From the NCBI GenBank assembly GCA_037962975.1, contig CM075669.1, forward strand, positions 84,054,001 through 84,118,000: a DNA stretch of 64,000 nucleotides. The letters are read 5' to 3'. The translations under genes and the position numbers were made by a program. Of the stretch, positions 22,066-32,115 are shown piece after piece. Position 1 is the stretch's first letter, and each line of letters begins with the position of its first letter. This stretch comes from Clitoria ternatea (taxonomy: Eukaryota > Streptophyta > Magnoliopsida > Fabales > Fabaceae). Below the pieces are notes generated by a model. The model was not told the DNA's origin. It worked only from the letters and a program-made list of their open reading frames with translations, and made no database searches.

Positions 22066-22241
22066 GAATCGATTCACCCTCCCTTCGAATCGATTCAAGT
22101 ACCTGATTGTTCAAAATCTTTTAAAACAGAGACGTTCGAATCGATTCATCCTCTCTTCGAATCGATTCACGCACCTGATTGTTCAATTCTCTTTAAAACA
22201 GTGACGCTCGAATCGATTCACCCAATCCCTCGAATCGATTC
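22066..22241. promoter_or_regulatory. Six GAATCGATTC palindromes upstream of the extra ORF
   Basis: Three pairs spaced 21, 21 and 22 bp, ending 142 bp before the ATG at 22383. It is the same palindrome variant as in this element's own LTR, not the variant of Sirevirus 1. I do not see a clear TATA box between the array and the ATG. Confidence 0.85.
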
Positions 22242-22382
22242 ACGCAACAGTCACGCACTTGTTACACTGATTTAAGGCTCTCCTTCACTCTTTCTCTCAT
22301 TTCTCTTCCACTATCTCCCACTCTCCCTCCTAAAATCACCCAACCTCCTCTCTAAAACTACCTCTCAACTTCTCCACCTTCA

Positions 22383-23447
22383 ATGGCATCTTTTTCCCAA
22401 CCTCGCAAGAAGCAAAGAGCCAACATTGCTGCTGCTTCAATCCCTCAACATTCCGATCTCTCAAGGTTCTTCACTACTCAAAAGGAATTGGAAAGGTACC
22501 AATCCTCTTTTTCTGAAAAACACCTTATCTCCCCTCATTGGCTAGATATCCCCTTCTTTGAGATTTCTGGACTTCCTCTTCTCAATACTCTTCATCAACA
22601 AGAGCTTGTAGGATTTATGGCTCTTGAGGAAGTAGCCCTCTATCCAGAGTTAATTCGAGTCTTCTATTCATCCTTGCGCCTCCAAGATGCTCGATACATT
22701 GCCAAAGTGAAGGGCAAGACCATCATTCTTGACAATGAAGTTATGAACAAAGTAGGATTGCTTCCTCTCAGCAATGCTTCCTTCCATGGCAAGGAACCAC
22801 CTCTTACATGGAACTACAACCCTTTGGAGGCAAGAACCTTCTTCAATCTTGCCGGTCCCTCTAGCACCGTTGGAACACTAAGCCTTGACCACCGCCTTCT
22901 GCACTACGTTATGGTGAAAATTCTCCTCCCTTCCGGTGGAAATTATGCAAGACTAAATGAAGCACAAATCTTGCTGCTCTGGGCCATTATAAATCAGAAG
23001 GACATTAACTGGATCGATTTGGTAAGGCACCATATGATCGAAGCTCAAAATCTTACTCATCTTCCTTATGCCATCTTCATCACAAAACTGCTCCGCCACT
23101 ACAAAGTGGACCTGAAAAATGAAGTCAAAGAAATTGTAGGTCCTAAAGCACCAATTGGAAAAACTCATCTCACAAAGATGAATATCGTCGAATATCATGG
23201 GCTATGGCAATTTCTTCGACGCCCTCGTAACCATGCTGAAGACGATGCTCCTCCTCCTCCTCCTCCTCCTCCTTCACCCGCTCCTACTAATGATTTGTTT
23301 GCCCGACTCACTGCCCACATGGATCAGCGCCTAAGCACTATAGAAGCAAACCTCAATGCTCGCCTGGACAAGCTTGAGGCAAATATGGAAGAACGATACA
23401 CAGAGCTTGCCACTCAAATCTCAAGCATCCATTTTCCTCAGCCTTGA
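22383..23447 (+). CDS. Extra ORF of Sirevirus 2, plant transposon-associated protein
   Basis: An intact 354-codon ORF in the same place as the one at 4684. The N-terminus has a basic patch (RKKQR, residues 7-11). The core has YPELIRVFYSSLR (about residue 87), LPLSNASFHGKEP and LPSGGNYARLNEAQ. A run of eight prolines (about 286-294) then leads to a C-terminal helical region with hydrophobic heptads (LTAHMDQRLSTIEANLNARL, about 305-345), a likely coiled coil. The core resembles 4684-5805 residue by residue in several blocks and more distantly the Athila ORF at 9634. The ORF is open although gag and pol of the same element carry at least eight lesions. The role is unknown; nuclear localisation and oligomerisation are inferred from composition. 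Confidence 0.75.
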   Translation: MASFSQPRKKQRANIAAASIPQHSDLSRFFTTQKELERYQSSFSEKHLISPHWLDIPFFEISGLPLLNTLHQQELVGFMALEEVALYPELIRVFYSSLRLQDARYIAKVKGKTIILDNEVMNKVGLLPLSNASFHGKEPPLTWNYNPLEARTFFNLAGPSSTVGTLSLDHRLLHYVMVKILLPSGGNYARLNEAQILLLWAIINQKDINWIDLVRHHMIEAQNLTHLPYAIFITKLLRHYKVDLKNEVKEIVGPKAPIGKTHLTKMNIVEYHGLWQFLRRPRNHAEDDAPPPPPPPPSPAPTNDLFARLTAHMDQRLSTIEANLNARLDKLEANMEERYTELATQISSIHFPQP

Positions 23448-23944
23448 TTGACTTCTTGCACTTTATGCTTTCTATGACCAACAATTATTTACTTTTATGT
23501 TCAGACTTAGTTGTCCTTTTGAAACATTTCCTTTATTTACTTTGGTTAATTCCATGGCTACTTTGTTAAATACTTCGATGATTATATTGCTTGTTGTCAC
23601 ATTTGAGTTGTTTTATGCGGCATGTGATTATTACTCGATTGATTGAATACTCTCAAATTTTGTTTTTGATAACAAAGGGGGAGAGATATATGTTAATTTT
23701 GTTAATTTTACAAATACTTGAAAGAGGGAGAGATAATGACAAAGGGCATTAGAAGAAAATGGTTTGATTGAAAAACAAAGGGGGAGACATACTTTTCTGA
23801 AAAAGAAATAATTATTTGATTAACAAAGGGGGAGACATACTCTGATTCTTTAAAATAACTCGTTGGCACTACCTCCTTAAAATTGTTAGCTATTAACACC
23901 CCAAAGAGATGGCCATTGTTTGTCATCATCAAAAAGGGGGATAA
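23448..23944 (+). other. 3' region with repeated polypurine tracts
   Basis: Non-coding. Purine tracts at about 23674-23685 (AAAGGGGGAGAG), 23721-23732, 23777-23786, 23825-23834 and 23931-23944. The last (AAAAAGGGGGATAA) abuts the LTR. Confidence 0.75.
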
Positions 23945-25388
23945 TGTCTTTGCTTGTTGATAACAGGTTTTGATAATGACAAGGAAACAAGCATTGCAAA
24001 CTTTTCATGAATCAAAAACAATTGAAACCAAACAAAGATGTCATATAAAATCAAGTATCAGGAAGAAAACGGTTTCACAAGTTCAAGAAATCAAGAAACC
24101 AATGAACAAAGACAAAGAAGAGCAACCATGGATTACATTATATCAATGGATGACCTACAGGCATGGAAAATATCAAATTACAAAGCCTGAATCGATTCAA
24201 CCACGAAGGAATCGATTCACAGCCCTGGAAGTCACCAAAAACAGGAAACAGAATGAGTTGAATCGATTCACCATGACCCTGAATCGATTCGAACACCTGG
24301 AAGTCATTTAATTTGAAAACAGAACGCTCTGAATCGATTCACCATGACCCTGAATCGATTCATTCAAAGCTGGCAACCCAGGAAACCCAAACAGAATGCT
24401 CTGAATCGATTCAAACAAAGCTCAAATCGATTCATGCGAATTTGGAACTCTAAATTCCATAAGTCAGAATGCTCTGAATCGATTCAAGGCACTACGAATC
24501 GATTCAAGAAGTGGGAAACACCAGTAAAAAGACAGATTTAAGTGGGAACCAACAACCCAATCTTAGAATGCGCAAAGACAAGCTGGAACCATTATCGTGC
24601 AATGGCTAGGAGACCCTGAAGCTGCTCAAATGGCTCTATAAATTCAAGAGGAACTCAAGCACAAAATATACAACCAGAAGCTATCATTCTTCACTTGTTC
24701 TTGTGCTTAGTAAGCCATCTTCCTTATACACTCTGAGTTTAAACTTGTATATCCTCTCATCTTGAGAGTTAGAATTTGTGAGATCTTTCACTTGTACATC
24801 TACTCTATTAAGAGAGTCATTTCTTTGTAAACACTTCTTCAAACATAAAGGTTTTTCACTCTAGGATTGAGTGGTCACAAAGGTTGGGGTTCAACCTTTG
24901 GGTATTGAGAGATTGGGTGGGTTACCCTTTGCTAGTGAGGATTGAGTTCTTGAGTGTGGGACACTAGGAAGCTGCAATTGCTCATAGCTTGTATCTCTAA
25001 ACTTTAATAGTGGAAATCCTCTAAGTGGGTTACTTAGAGGCGAGACGTACACCGGTGTTGGTGGAACTCGTTATATCGGTTTGCAAGCTCCTCTCCCTTA
25101 CTATTTTTACTTTCATATACTACAATTGGTTGATTTGTGCTGACTGATTATGAATTGCATACTTGAGCTTGTCCAATTTGATATATTTCATATACTGCCC
25201 ACCAAGTGTTTGTTAAATTGTTTCAGCTATATTTATCCTTATGGTGCATTGCATACTACCTTTAACTTGATTTCACTTGCATATTCTTGTAAAATTGGAT
25301 ATAATAATCAAGTTCAAAGGCATTCCAATCAAAGTTTTAAAAACTCAATTCACCCCCCCTCTTGAGTATTGAGGCCACTTGAACAACA
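23945..25388 (+). repeat. 3' LTR of Sirevirus 2 (1444 bp)
   Basis: Starts TGTCTTTGCTTG and ends TTGAACAACA, followed by the CACAT duplication. Palindromes lie at 24189-24505 and TATA at 24637, a gap of 132 bp as in the 5' LTR. Confidence 0.93.
24189..24505. promoter_or_regulatory. Palindrome array in the 3' LTR U3
   Basis: Ten sites in five pairs matching the 5' LTR. One site differs (CAAATCGATTC), and one spacer carries a G/A change next to a site. Confidence 0.85.
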
Positions 25389-25393
25389 CACAT
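25389..25393 (+). repeat. Target site duplication CACAT (3' copy)
   Basis: Identical to 15648-15652. Confidence 0.92.
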
Positions 25394-26513
25394 TACTACT
25401 GAATTTGTAATCATGTCATATATGATTTATGTTTGTTAGTGAAGAGCAGGGCACACTATGATGAATGTGTGTGTTTTATGCTTATGTTAAGTTATGGATG
25501 TTGATGGTCGTCATGATTTATTTTTATGTTAGTGGACACTAGGGTTTGCTGCTGTTTGTATACATTAAACTGTATTGGGGAGTTGTCTGTGTGTAACAGG
25601 GTTTTCATAAAAAATTGGAAATGTCTAGTTTATAGGGAGACTCTGCCAAAATTTTGATGGACTCCCAAGGTTTATGCTTGTTTGATTATAAAACTTTTTG
25701 TTAATTAATTGTTCAATCGTAAGGCATTCAGTTATGTTGATAGTATTCGTACTACGAAGGCGATTACTAGGATTTTGAAGGCCCAGTGGGCTGGTCCTTA
25801 CATCTCTTGGATGGATGCTGGTCAGACTGTCCAAAATAGATGGTTTGACAAATTCTCGGTGAGTTTAGCATAAGTCTTCTAATTTCATGTAACTTTTATT
25901 GTTCATCATTGCTTATGACTTTAATTTAGAATTACATTTTAATGTACAATGTGGCTTTCAGTGGGAGGAGGGTATGACTGATGAGATTAGGAAGATCTTT
26001 ACCGTAAAGACCTCCAAAATCATCAAGAGTACCCTTTAGAAGGTGAGAGCGAAGACGGAGCGCCCCCGTTGGATCCCCGAGCCCCATTGGGATGGCATGC
26101 TGCAGAAGTGGGGAGGTGTCTTATTCCAGCAGGCCAGTGCTCAGAACAAGGCAAACAGGCATCTTGATGCAGGAGCCTCCGTCTACACTAGGGGCTCCAT
26201 CTCAGTTATTGAGCACAAAAGGAGATTTATAAGTACATTTTCTTAAATGTGTTTATTATTATAATGACTTGAAAGCTTTTTCACTAACAAATATAATATG
26301 TTGTAAATTGCAAGAGCAGAAGGAGCACTACGAGCCTTCGTTATTCGAGGGGATACAAATCACCAAGAAGAACAAGGTTGGAAACTGGGTTAACCAGAAG
26401 ACCACCGACATGGTGTACTTTATTAAACTTACAATTGTTTTTTAATTTTTTTATACATTTACTAATGTATTTGATGTTTGTGTGTGGATGCAGGTGGCGT
26501 ATCAGGCCATGCG
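25394..26513 (+). mobile_element. CACTA-1 transposon, segment 2
   Basis: Continues segment 1 across Sirevirus 2. It holds an intron-like block (25394-25731) and exons of the second CACTA gene. The intron block resembles 57,545-57,940 of CACTA-2 (GTGTGTAACAGGG, TTGGAAATGTCTA, GGGAAACTCT/GGGAGACTCT). Confidence 0.75.
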
Positions 26514-27989
26514 TGTAACAACCCGGTTAAATTTAATTACCGACTAAGGTTAATTACATGATTAAGATTATTGATTAAATAATAATAATAATAATGCAAG
26601 AAATTACTCATGTGCCCTTAGTGGAAAGAGGAGTTTCGGTCCCCTCCCTCTCTCTTTATTCATGCTGATCGTGAGTGATGGCTGAGGGGATTAGCATTAA
26701 ATGAAAATGAGACTGGAATTAATGGAATGTGATGGTTGATGGGAGTGGAGCTATCACAGCAGTAAAGGGATAAGAGTTACACGTTTCCCACTCCCTGCTT
26801 ATTACACTTTGGGGAACATTGAGAACTAGTCCCTCATTCTCTCTAGAGTTTTCTGAAGCTCCGCTTCTTCTTCTTGCTATTTCTTCATCTTTGTCTTCTC
26901 CTTCATCTCCTTCTTCCACTCGCATGCTGAGTAGAACCCCGAGTGGAAGTGAGAACGCGAAGTGGGAATAGCGTGGCTGTGAGAGAACCGTGTGGTGCTG
27001 AGTGTTTTGGAGGCTGAGATCCTCTTCTGTTCTGCCTAAGCAATGATGGGTGCTTGGAAGCATGGGGTCCTCCACTGTTGGTGAGGACTGGTCTGTTCGT
27101 GTGTGGGAACAGCCATGGAATCCTCCACTGGACTAAGTGTGGGGTGACGTTGTGCCTTGGAGGCTTGGCATGGAGTGTCTTGGTGGTAGATCTACTCGTG
27201 AGGAAGCAGCATTTGGTTCTTCCAAAGGCTGATAGCAGAGTGCTGTTGGATGACTGAAGCAGGATTGTTCTGTTGAGAACGAGTGACTGAAGAACGTTCA
27301 GTCAGTGCTGCAAGCTCAGGGAGCTTCTGAGATCTTTATTCCAGGTAGGGGGCTAATTTACATCTCAAATGTATGGTTTATGGATGGGTTCCGGGTGGTT
27401 TTGCTTTAATGTGTTGTGTCATGTTTGAAATATGTTGATTGATATGTTGTAGTTGAGTATTGGTTCATGAAACACCCCGATTTGTAATCATTGTGGTCTG
27501 CGTGATGTTGTCATGATTCCGTCCATGAGATGTATGATGATAAATATGAAATGCTGAGTGAATACATGGAAATGTTGGCTTTTAATGAGTATGCCGAGTG
27601 CATGTACTGTGGACCAGCATGAATACCAAATGCATGTGGTGTGTAAATGCTGTGCTGGTTCTGGCTATGATTCTATGTGAATGTATGATATATTGTGGCT
27701 GTTAATGAGAAAGCCGAGTGGATATTATATGAAAATCATGTGATGCTTGTTGCAAATGTTAATGTCGAGTGAACCTTATGAAATAGCATGTGATGCTTGT
27801 TGTAAATGATAATTCCAAGTGGATGGCATTATGATTACCGAGTGCATGAGGTATGGGTCGGTTATGTTAATTCCCGTTTGGGATTTTATATTAAAAAGCA
27901 TGTGATTGTCGAGTGCACGTATTGTGTTATTGCTATGCCGATCCCTGTTTATGAATAATAATGATAAAATGCATTGGATGCATGTTATT

Positions 27990-28385
27990 GATATTTGAAT
28001 GCTGAGTGCATTGGCGTTGGATGCCTGATGAATAAATCGTATGCATCTGATTCGTCATTGGAAATGCCGAGTGCATCAGCGTTGGACGCTTAATATTGAA
28101 TTGGCAATCAGATGAATACGAGTGAAATATAATGAAAGACCTTGGGTTGGACTCAAGGCAATGCTGAGTGCATTGGCGTTGGACACCTGATGAATAAGAC
28201 CGTATGCATCTGATTCGCCACTGGAAATGCTTGGAGCATAGAGCGTTGGACGCTTAATACCGATCGGTAATCAGATGAATATGTGTTGAAAATATATTGA
28301 AAGACCTCGGGTTGGACTCGAGGCAGTGCCGAGTGCACTAAGCGTTGGACGCTTAAAGACCTTGGGTTGGACTCAAGGCAAGCCT
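27990..28385 (+). repeat. Tandem repeat of about 165 bp inside the solo LTR
   Basis: Two near copies and a partial third, marked by GAGTGCATTGGCGTTGGA, CGTATGCATCTGATTCG, GCGTTGGACGCTTAA and GGGTTGGACTC. Confidence 0.7.
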
Positions 28386-28619
28386 TCCGGGTTGCACTCG
28401 GGGATGCCCGTAACACTTCCGTTGTCGCTTAGAGTGACTGTGTTACATGTGAGGGCAAACGGTTTGGTACCAGTAAAATGGCCGAATCAGCTTGGAGCTG
28501 AGAAAAGGCTTGGAGCCTATGTTGCAACCATAAAAATTGATAATAAATAACCGGATCCGGGTGAAATGAATGAGTGCACACTTATGATTGTCATTGAGCT
28601 CAATGTGAATTGTATGAAT

Positions 28620-28765
28620 ATGTGGATGAATGCATGTATACTGATGCTATGCCAAGTGCACATTTATATCCGAGTGGATGAATGCATGTATACTGATGTT
28701 ATGTTGAGTGCATAATTATATTCGAGTGGATGAATACATGTATACTGATGCTATTGCGGAGTGCA
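28620..28765 (+). repeat. Tandem repeat of about 58 bp (three copies)
   Basis: Units share GTGGATGAATGCATGTATAC followed by TGATGCTATG and GAGTGCA-type ends. Confidence 0.7.
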
Positions 28766-28796
28766 CACTTATGTTGTTGATGAGCTCAATGTGATG

Positions 28797-28824
<28 letters not shown>
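28797..28824. repeat. (AT)n microsatellite
   Basis: An uninterrupted AT dinucleotide run. Similar runs are at about 29328-29355, 32074-32112, 43917-43936 and 44339-44360. Confidence 0.9.
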
Positions 28825-28827
<3 letters not shown>

Positions 28828-29323
28828 AATGCTTTTGTGAATAGCATGATTAATATAGCCATGAATGATTGGTGTGAATTCCGACTGGGTGAATATATGT
28901 AAGTTGGTACTATTGCCGAGTGCAAGGTGATTATGAATGATATGAATTACTCAGTCTAGGTTGAATTGCATGAATCCCGAGTGGATGATGTCGTTAGGGT
29001 ATGCATATTGAATGGCAGAGTGCATTATTGTTGATTAAGATATGTTATTGTATGGTTGAGGATTCGAAGATTAATCCGAGTCAATAACTGTCTTTTAATA
29101 TATAAAAGCTCACCCCTACTGTGGCTATATCTTTTCAGTATATGCAGGTCGGACTGGGAATGAGGAGATGGCCTCAAGTCCGAGTGATTGGGCACTCAGA
29201 TTGTTGAAGTGCACATATGGTATATATTGTAAATAGATATGTTAAAGCCTTGGCCAGCTCTTTGTAATCCGAACGGATTTAATTATATGGGTTGTCTATC
29301 GGGATTGTGAACAAGTATACATT

Positions 29324-29354
<31 letters not shown>

Positions 29355-30199
29355 TACGTTGATATGATGTTACTTATACCAATTGAGATGTGATGTCGAA
29401 TGGATAATGCTAAGTTAATAAATTCCGAGTGGAATATTGATGGGAGAGCCATTGCCGAGTGAGGCTTTAGTTTGTGGCCTTTTCCGAGTGATGAAGGCTT
29501 AAAATGGTTCCGAGTAAGATGTACTCGAGTGGACTACTTCTGAGGGAAGACTAGTCCATATGTTACCCAGTGAAAAGTATGAGTAAACCCTGAGTTGGGA
29601 AGTGTTTGAATATTTCCGAGTAGAAATCCCGAATGAACCTCTTCCGAGGGAAGAGTTGTTGTGATGGTTTTGATTGAGGTGTATTCTAGGAGTCCTCTTC
29701 TGAGTGGACGAGGCTATATATATTCCGAGTGAATGTTATATATTCTGAGTGGCTAAGTTTTGAATAAGTCCGAGTGACTTAACTTGGTGAATTCCTCCGA
29801 GTGATGAGAGGTCAGAGTAATTCTGATTGGAGTTTGATTGTGGAGACTCCTTCCGAGGGAACAGAGGTTATGTGATCTCCGAGTGTGGAAGATCAAAATA
29901 TGCTAAGTGCAAAATGAATAGTAAACTCTGAGTGAATTTAGGTTGAAATATACCGAGTGGTATTGGACTGGGGAAATACTCCGGGTGAAGGAAGCTTATG
30001 GACTCCGAATGGAGTAATCGAGGGAATCATTTCCCGAGTGGAGATTATGACGCTTTCGAATGAAGCATGTATGTGGGCTTACTGAGATAAATTATCTGGC
30101 TAAGTGTGAATGGACCGGGTGAAGTATAACCCGAGGAGGGACAGTTCCCGAGTGGACGTGGTCCCGAATCCGAGTGATGAAACTACCGAGTGAATGGGT

Positions 30200-30253
30200 T
30201 CGCTACAGCGAATGAAGAATCGCTCCAGCGAGAATAAGGGCTCGCTCAAGCGC
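30200..30253. promoter_or_regulatory. Three TCGCTnnAGCGA palindromes near the LTR 3' end
   Basis: TCGCTACAGCGA at 30200, TCGCTCCAGCGA at 30220 and TCGCTCAAGCGC at 30242, spaced 20 and 22 bp. They lie in the 3' part of the LTR, unlike the U3 arrays of the other families. Confidence 0.6.
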
Positions 30254-30453
30254 TGTATCTTCCGCTGGTCTGTTTGACCGGAGCTGAGTCTTGCCCATGT
30301 GTGGCTTTCTGACTCGGTCTTCCCTTCTCTGATCAGTTTTTGTTTTCCCTTGCCTTACGTTTGATTTTATTTGACCCCGACTGCTTGGTGAATTTTGGAA
30401 AAAATTTCCCTGGTCTCGGTTTTGGGTTTATTAAGTCGGGTTGTCTCAATGCA

Positions 30454-31815
30454 TGTCGAGAAAGAGGATGAGCTGGCCTCTCAGACTCCTGACGGGGAGG
30501 CACCTCCCACCCTTTCTTCTACCGACAACAATGCCATCTATTTAGAGGCTGTCGGAGGTGTAAACAAGAAGGGGAGGGTGTTTGGCCTCGGTGGGGTTGG
30601 CACCCAGATAGCCAGGACTGTGAAGGCCCCATCCTCTTCCTCGACGTTGCCAGCAGATGTTGTTCAGGTCATTCAAAACTTGAACAATGAACTCATAGAG
30701 GAGCGCAGACAGAGGCAGCTGGCGGAGGAGCGAGCTGAGCGGGATCAAGAGGATACTCGTCGGCTGATGGCTTAGCAAGAAGCTCTGATACGTCAGTTAT
30801 TAGAGCAATTACTAGCTAGACCTGGCGATGGAGCCTCTGCTTCCAAACCACCACCCTAGGATCCCCCAGTTGACTTTTATTTTATTGAATATTTTTTTAG
30901 TGTTACACATTTTTGTATTTATTTGTTATTGTTACATATTTTTATATTTCTTTTTTTAATTGTTACATATTTTTGTATTTATTTTTTTATTGTTTCAGTT
31001 GTAAATATTATGACGGTTTACTATATTTTTATATTCCACTGTGTTTGATGATGTTATAACAATTATTAAAAGTATTACAAAAAATTAACATATATATAAA
31101 TATTTAACAAATTTTTTTAAAAGAATCTTCAATCATCAAATTTAAGGAAGAATAAAAAAAACTTTAATATTAGCGACGACAACACATGGTCGCCACAATG
31201 TAAATACATTAGCGACTAACAACTAGCCGTCGCTATGTTTGCGCCAATGTAGCTATGACAAACCCGTCGCTAATCGTGTCACTAATTAGCTACGAAGAAC
31301 GTCATCGCTAAACATGTCCCTATTTAGCTATGATACAACCCATCATTAATCTTGTGCATATTTAGCCACCACACCATGTCGTCGTTATATTTGTGACTAT
31401 GTAGCTACGACACACCCCGTCGCTAACATTGTCTATTTAGCTATGACACACCCCATCACTAATGCTGTCCCTTTTTAGCTACAAGGTCATCTATGACAAT
31501 TTGAAAAGATAGCACAGGGACCACCAAATCGCCATTGCTATGCTTGCCACTGTTAGCTACGGGTCTAACCACGGGCTTCGTCACTTTTCATCGCTATGTG
31601 AGCGACGGGCATCTGTGTCTTCCCAACTATAATTCAGTGACAGGTTTATGCCGTCACTAAGTTGGCCACGGTTTTATATCCTGTCGCTTAGTTGTTAGTC
31701 ACCAGGGATGGAGCGACGGTATTTTGCCGTAGCAAGGGCCATCGCTAATACATGTAGTGACGGGGTTTTATCTGTTAGCGACGGGCTTATTTCCTCGCTA
31801 TTGCATCTTTTTTTC
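30454..31815 (+). mobile_element. CACTA-1 transposon, segment 3 with subterminal repeats
   Basis: Holds the last exon of the second gene, then about 300 bp of AT-rich 3' sequence, then (31165-31800) many inverted or direct copies of TAGCGACGG/CCGTCGCTA. Such subterminal repeats are where CACTA transposases bind. The expected TTTCTTGTAGTG terminus is not found. The last recognisable repeat is at about 31775-31800, so the end is lost or mutated. Confidence 0.7.
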
Positions 31816-31947
31816 ATATCATAAAGACACACCCCAATTAATTTAAACCAATTCATGCTTCATATAACCCTGCTCTACCCATCATAGTATATAGATGGCA
31901 CAGACATATAATATAACAATTATTGATTTAAGATTAACTAGCATATA
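31816..31947 (-). other. Left remainder of a minus-strand long LTR
   Basis: AT-rich sequence without coding content. I place it with 39585-44944 because the 31948-39584 unit separates the two and is flanked by matching short duplications. Origin is tentative. Confidence 0.35.
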
Positions 31948-32073
31948 TGTAACACCCTCGGTTAACTAAGACAATCCCTTCCACTAGATCGTCTTGGTTA
32001 ATTGAGAGGTTACTAATTTTTTGAAAAATATGGAAATTTTTTTGTACAAGATAACACATGGTGGAATAGAAAC

Positions 32074-32115
<42 letters not shown>

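Larger units (their letters stand above)
15653..25388 (+). mobile_element. Complete Sirevirus-like Ty1/Copia retrotransposon 2
   Basis: A 9736-bp element with two LTRs, primer binding site, gag, pol, extra ORF, polypurine tract and perfect 5-bp target duplication CACAT. By eye the LTRs differ at roughly 2-3 percent of positions. gag and pol carry stops and a frameshift, while the extra ORF is open. It has the same gene order as Sirevirus 1 and similar proteins, but its palindrome is GAATCGATTC instead of TAATCGATTA, so it is a different subfamily. Confidence 0.95.
26514..30448 (+). mobile_element. Solo LTR of a long-LTR Ty3/Gypsy family (3935 bp)
   Basis: Starts TGTAACAACCCGG and ends GGGTTGTCTCA. 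It is flanked by ATGCG (26509-26513) and ATGCA (30449-30453), and the interrupted CACTA exon reads through across it. No gag, pol or primer site is present, so it is a solo LTR. The type of start and a TATATAAAAGCTCACCCC block (about 29098) resemble long LTRs of Tekay-like chromoviruses; that assignment is tentative. The 3' half is peppered with CCGAGTG words. Confidence 0.75.
15320..30855 (+). pseudogene. CACTA-1 second gene (plant transposase of Ptta/En/Spm type), split by two insertions
   Basis: Exons in order: about 15320-15590 (Gly/Thr/Ser-rich start, with internal stops); 25732-25858 (YVDSIRTTKAITRILK ... TVQNRWFDKFS, CAG acceptor and GTGAGT donor visible); 25962-26231 (WEEGMTDEIRK ... 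PRWIPEPHWDGMLQKW); about 26313-26412 (QKEHYEPSLFEGIQITKK); then 26495-26513 joined across a solo LTR to 30454-30855 (YLEAVGGVNKKGRVFGLGG, then a Glu/Arg-rich coiled coil). The order and the W..F and KGRVFGLG motifs fit the second, DNA-binding CACTA protein. Sirevirus 2 sits in the intron before 25732, and the solo LTR sits inside the last exon. A TAG near 26038 also interrupts it. Confidence 0.75.

Noticed and set aside
30395..30475. Extending the CACTA-1 last exon upstream to 30395
   Set aside because: Those codons lie in the solo LTR. The true exon resumes at 30454 after the duplicated target ATGCA.
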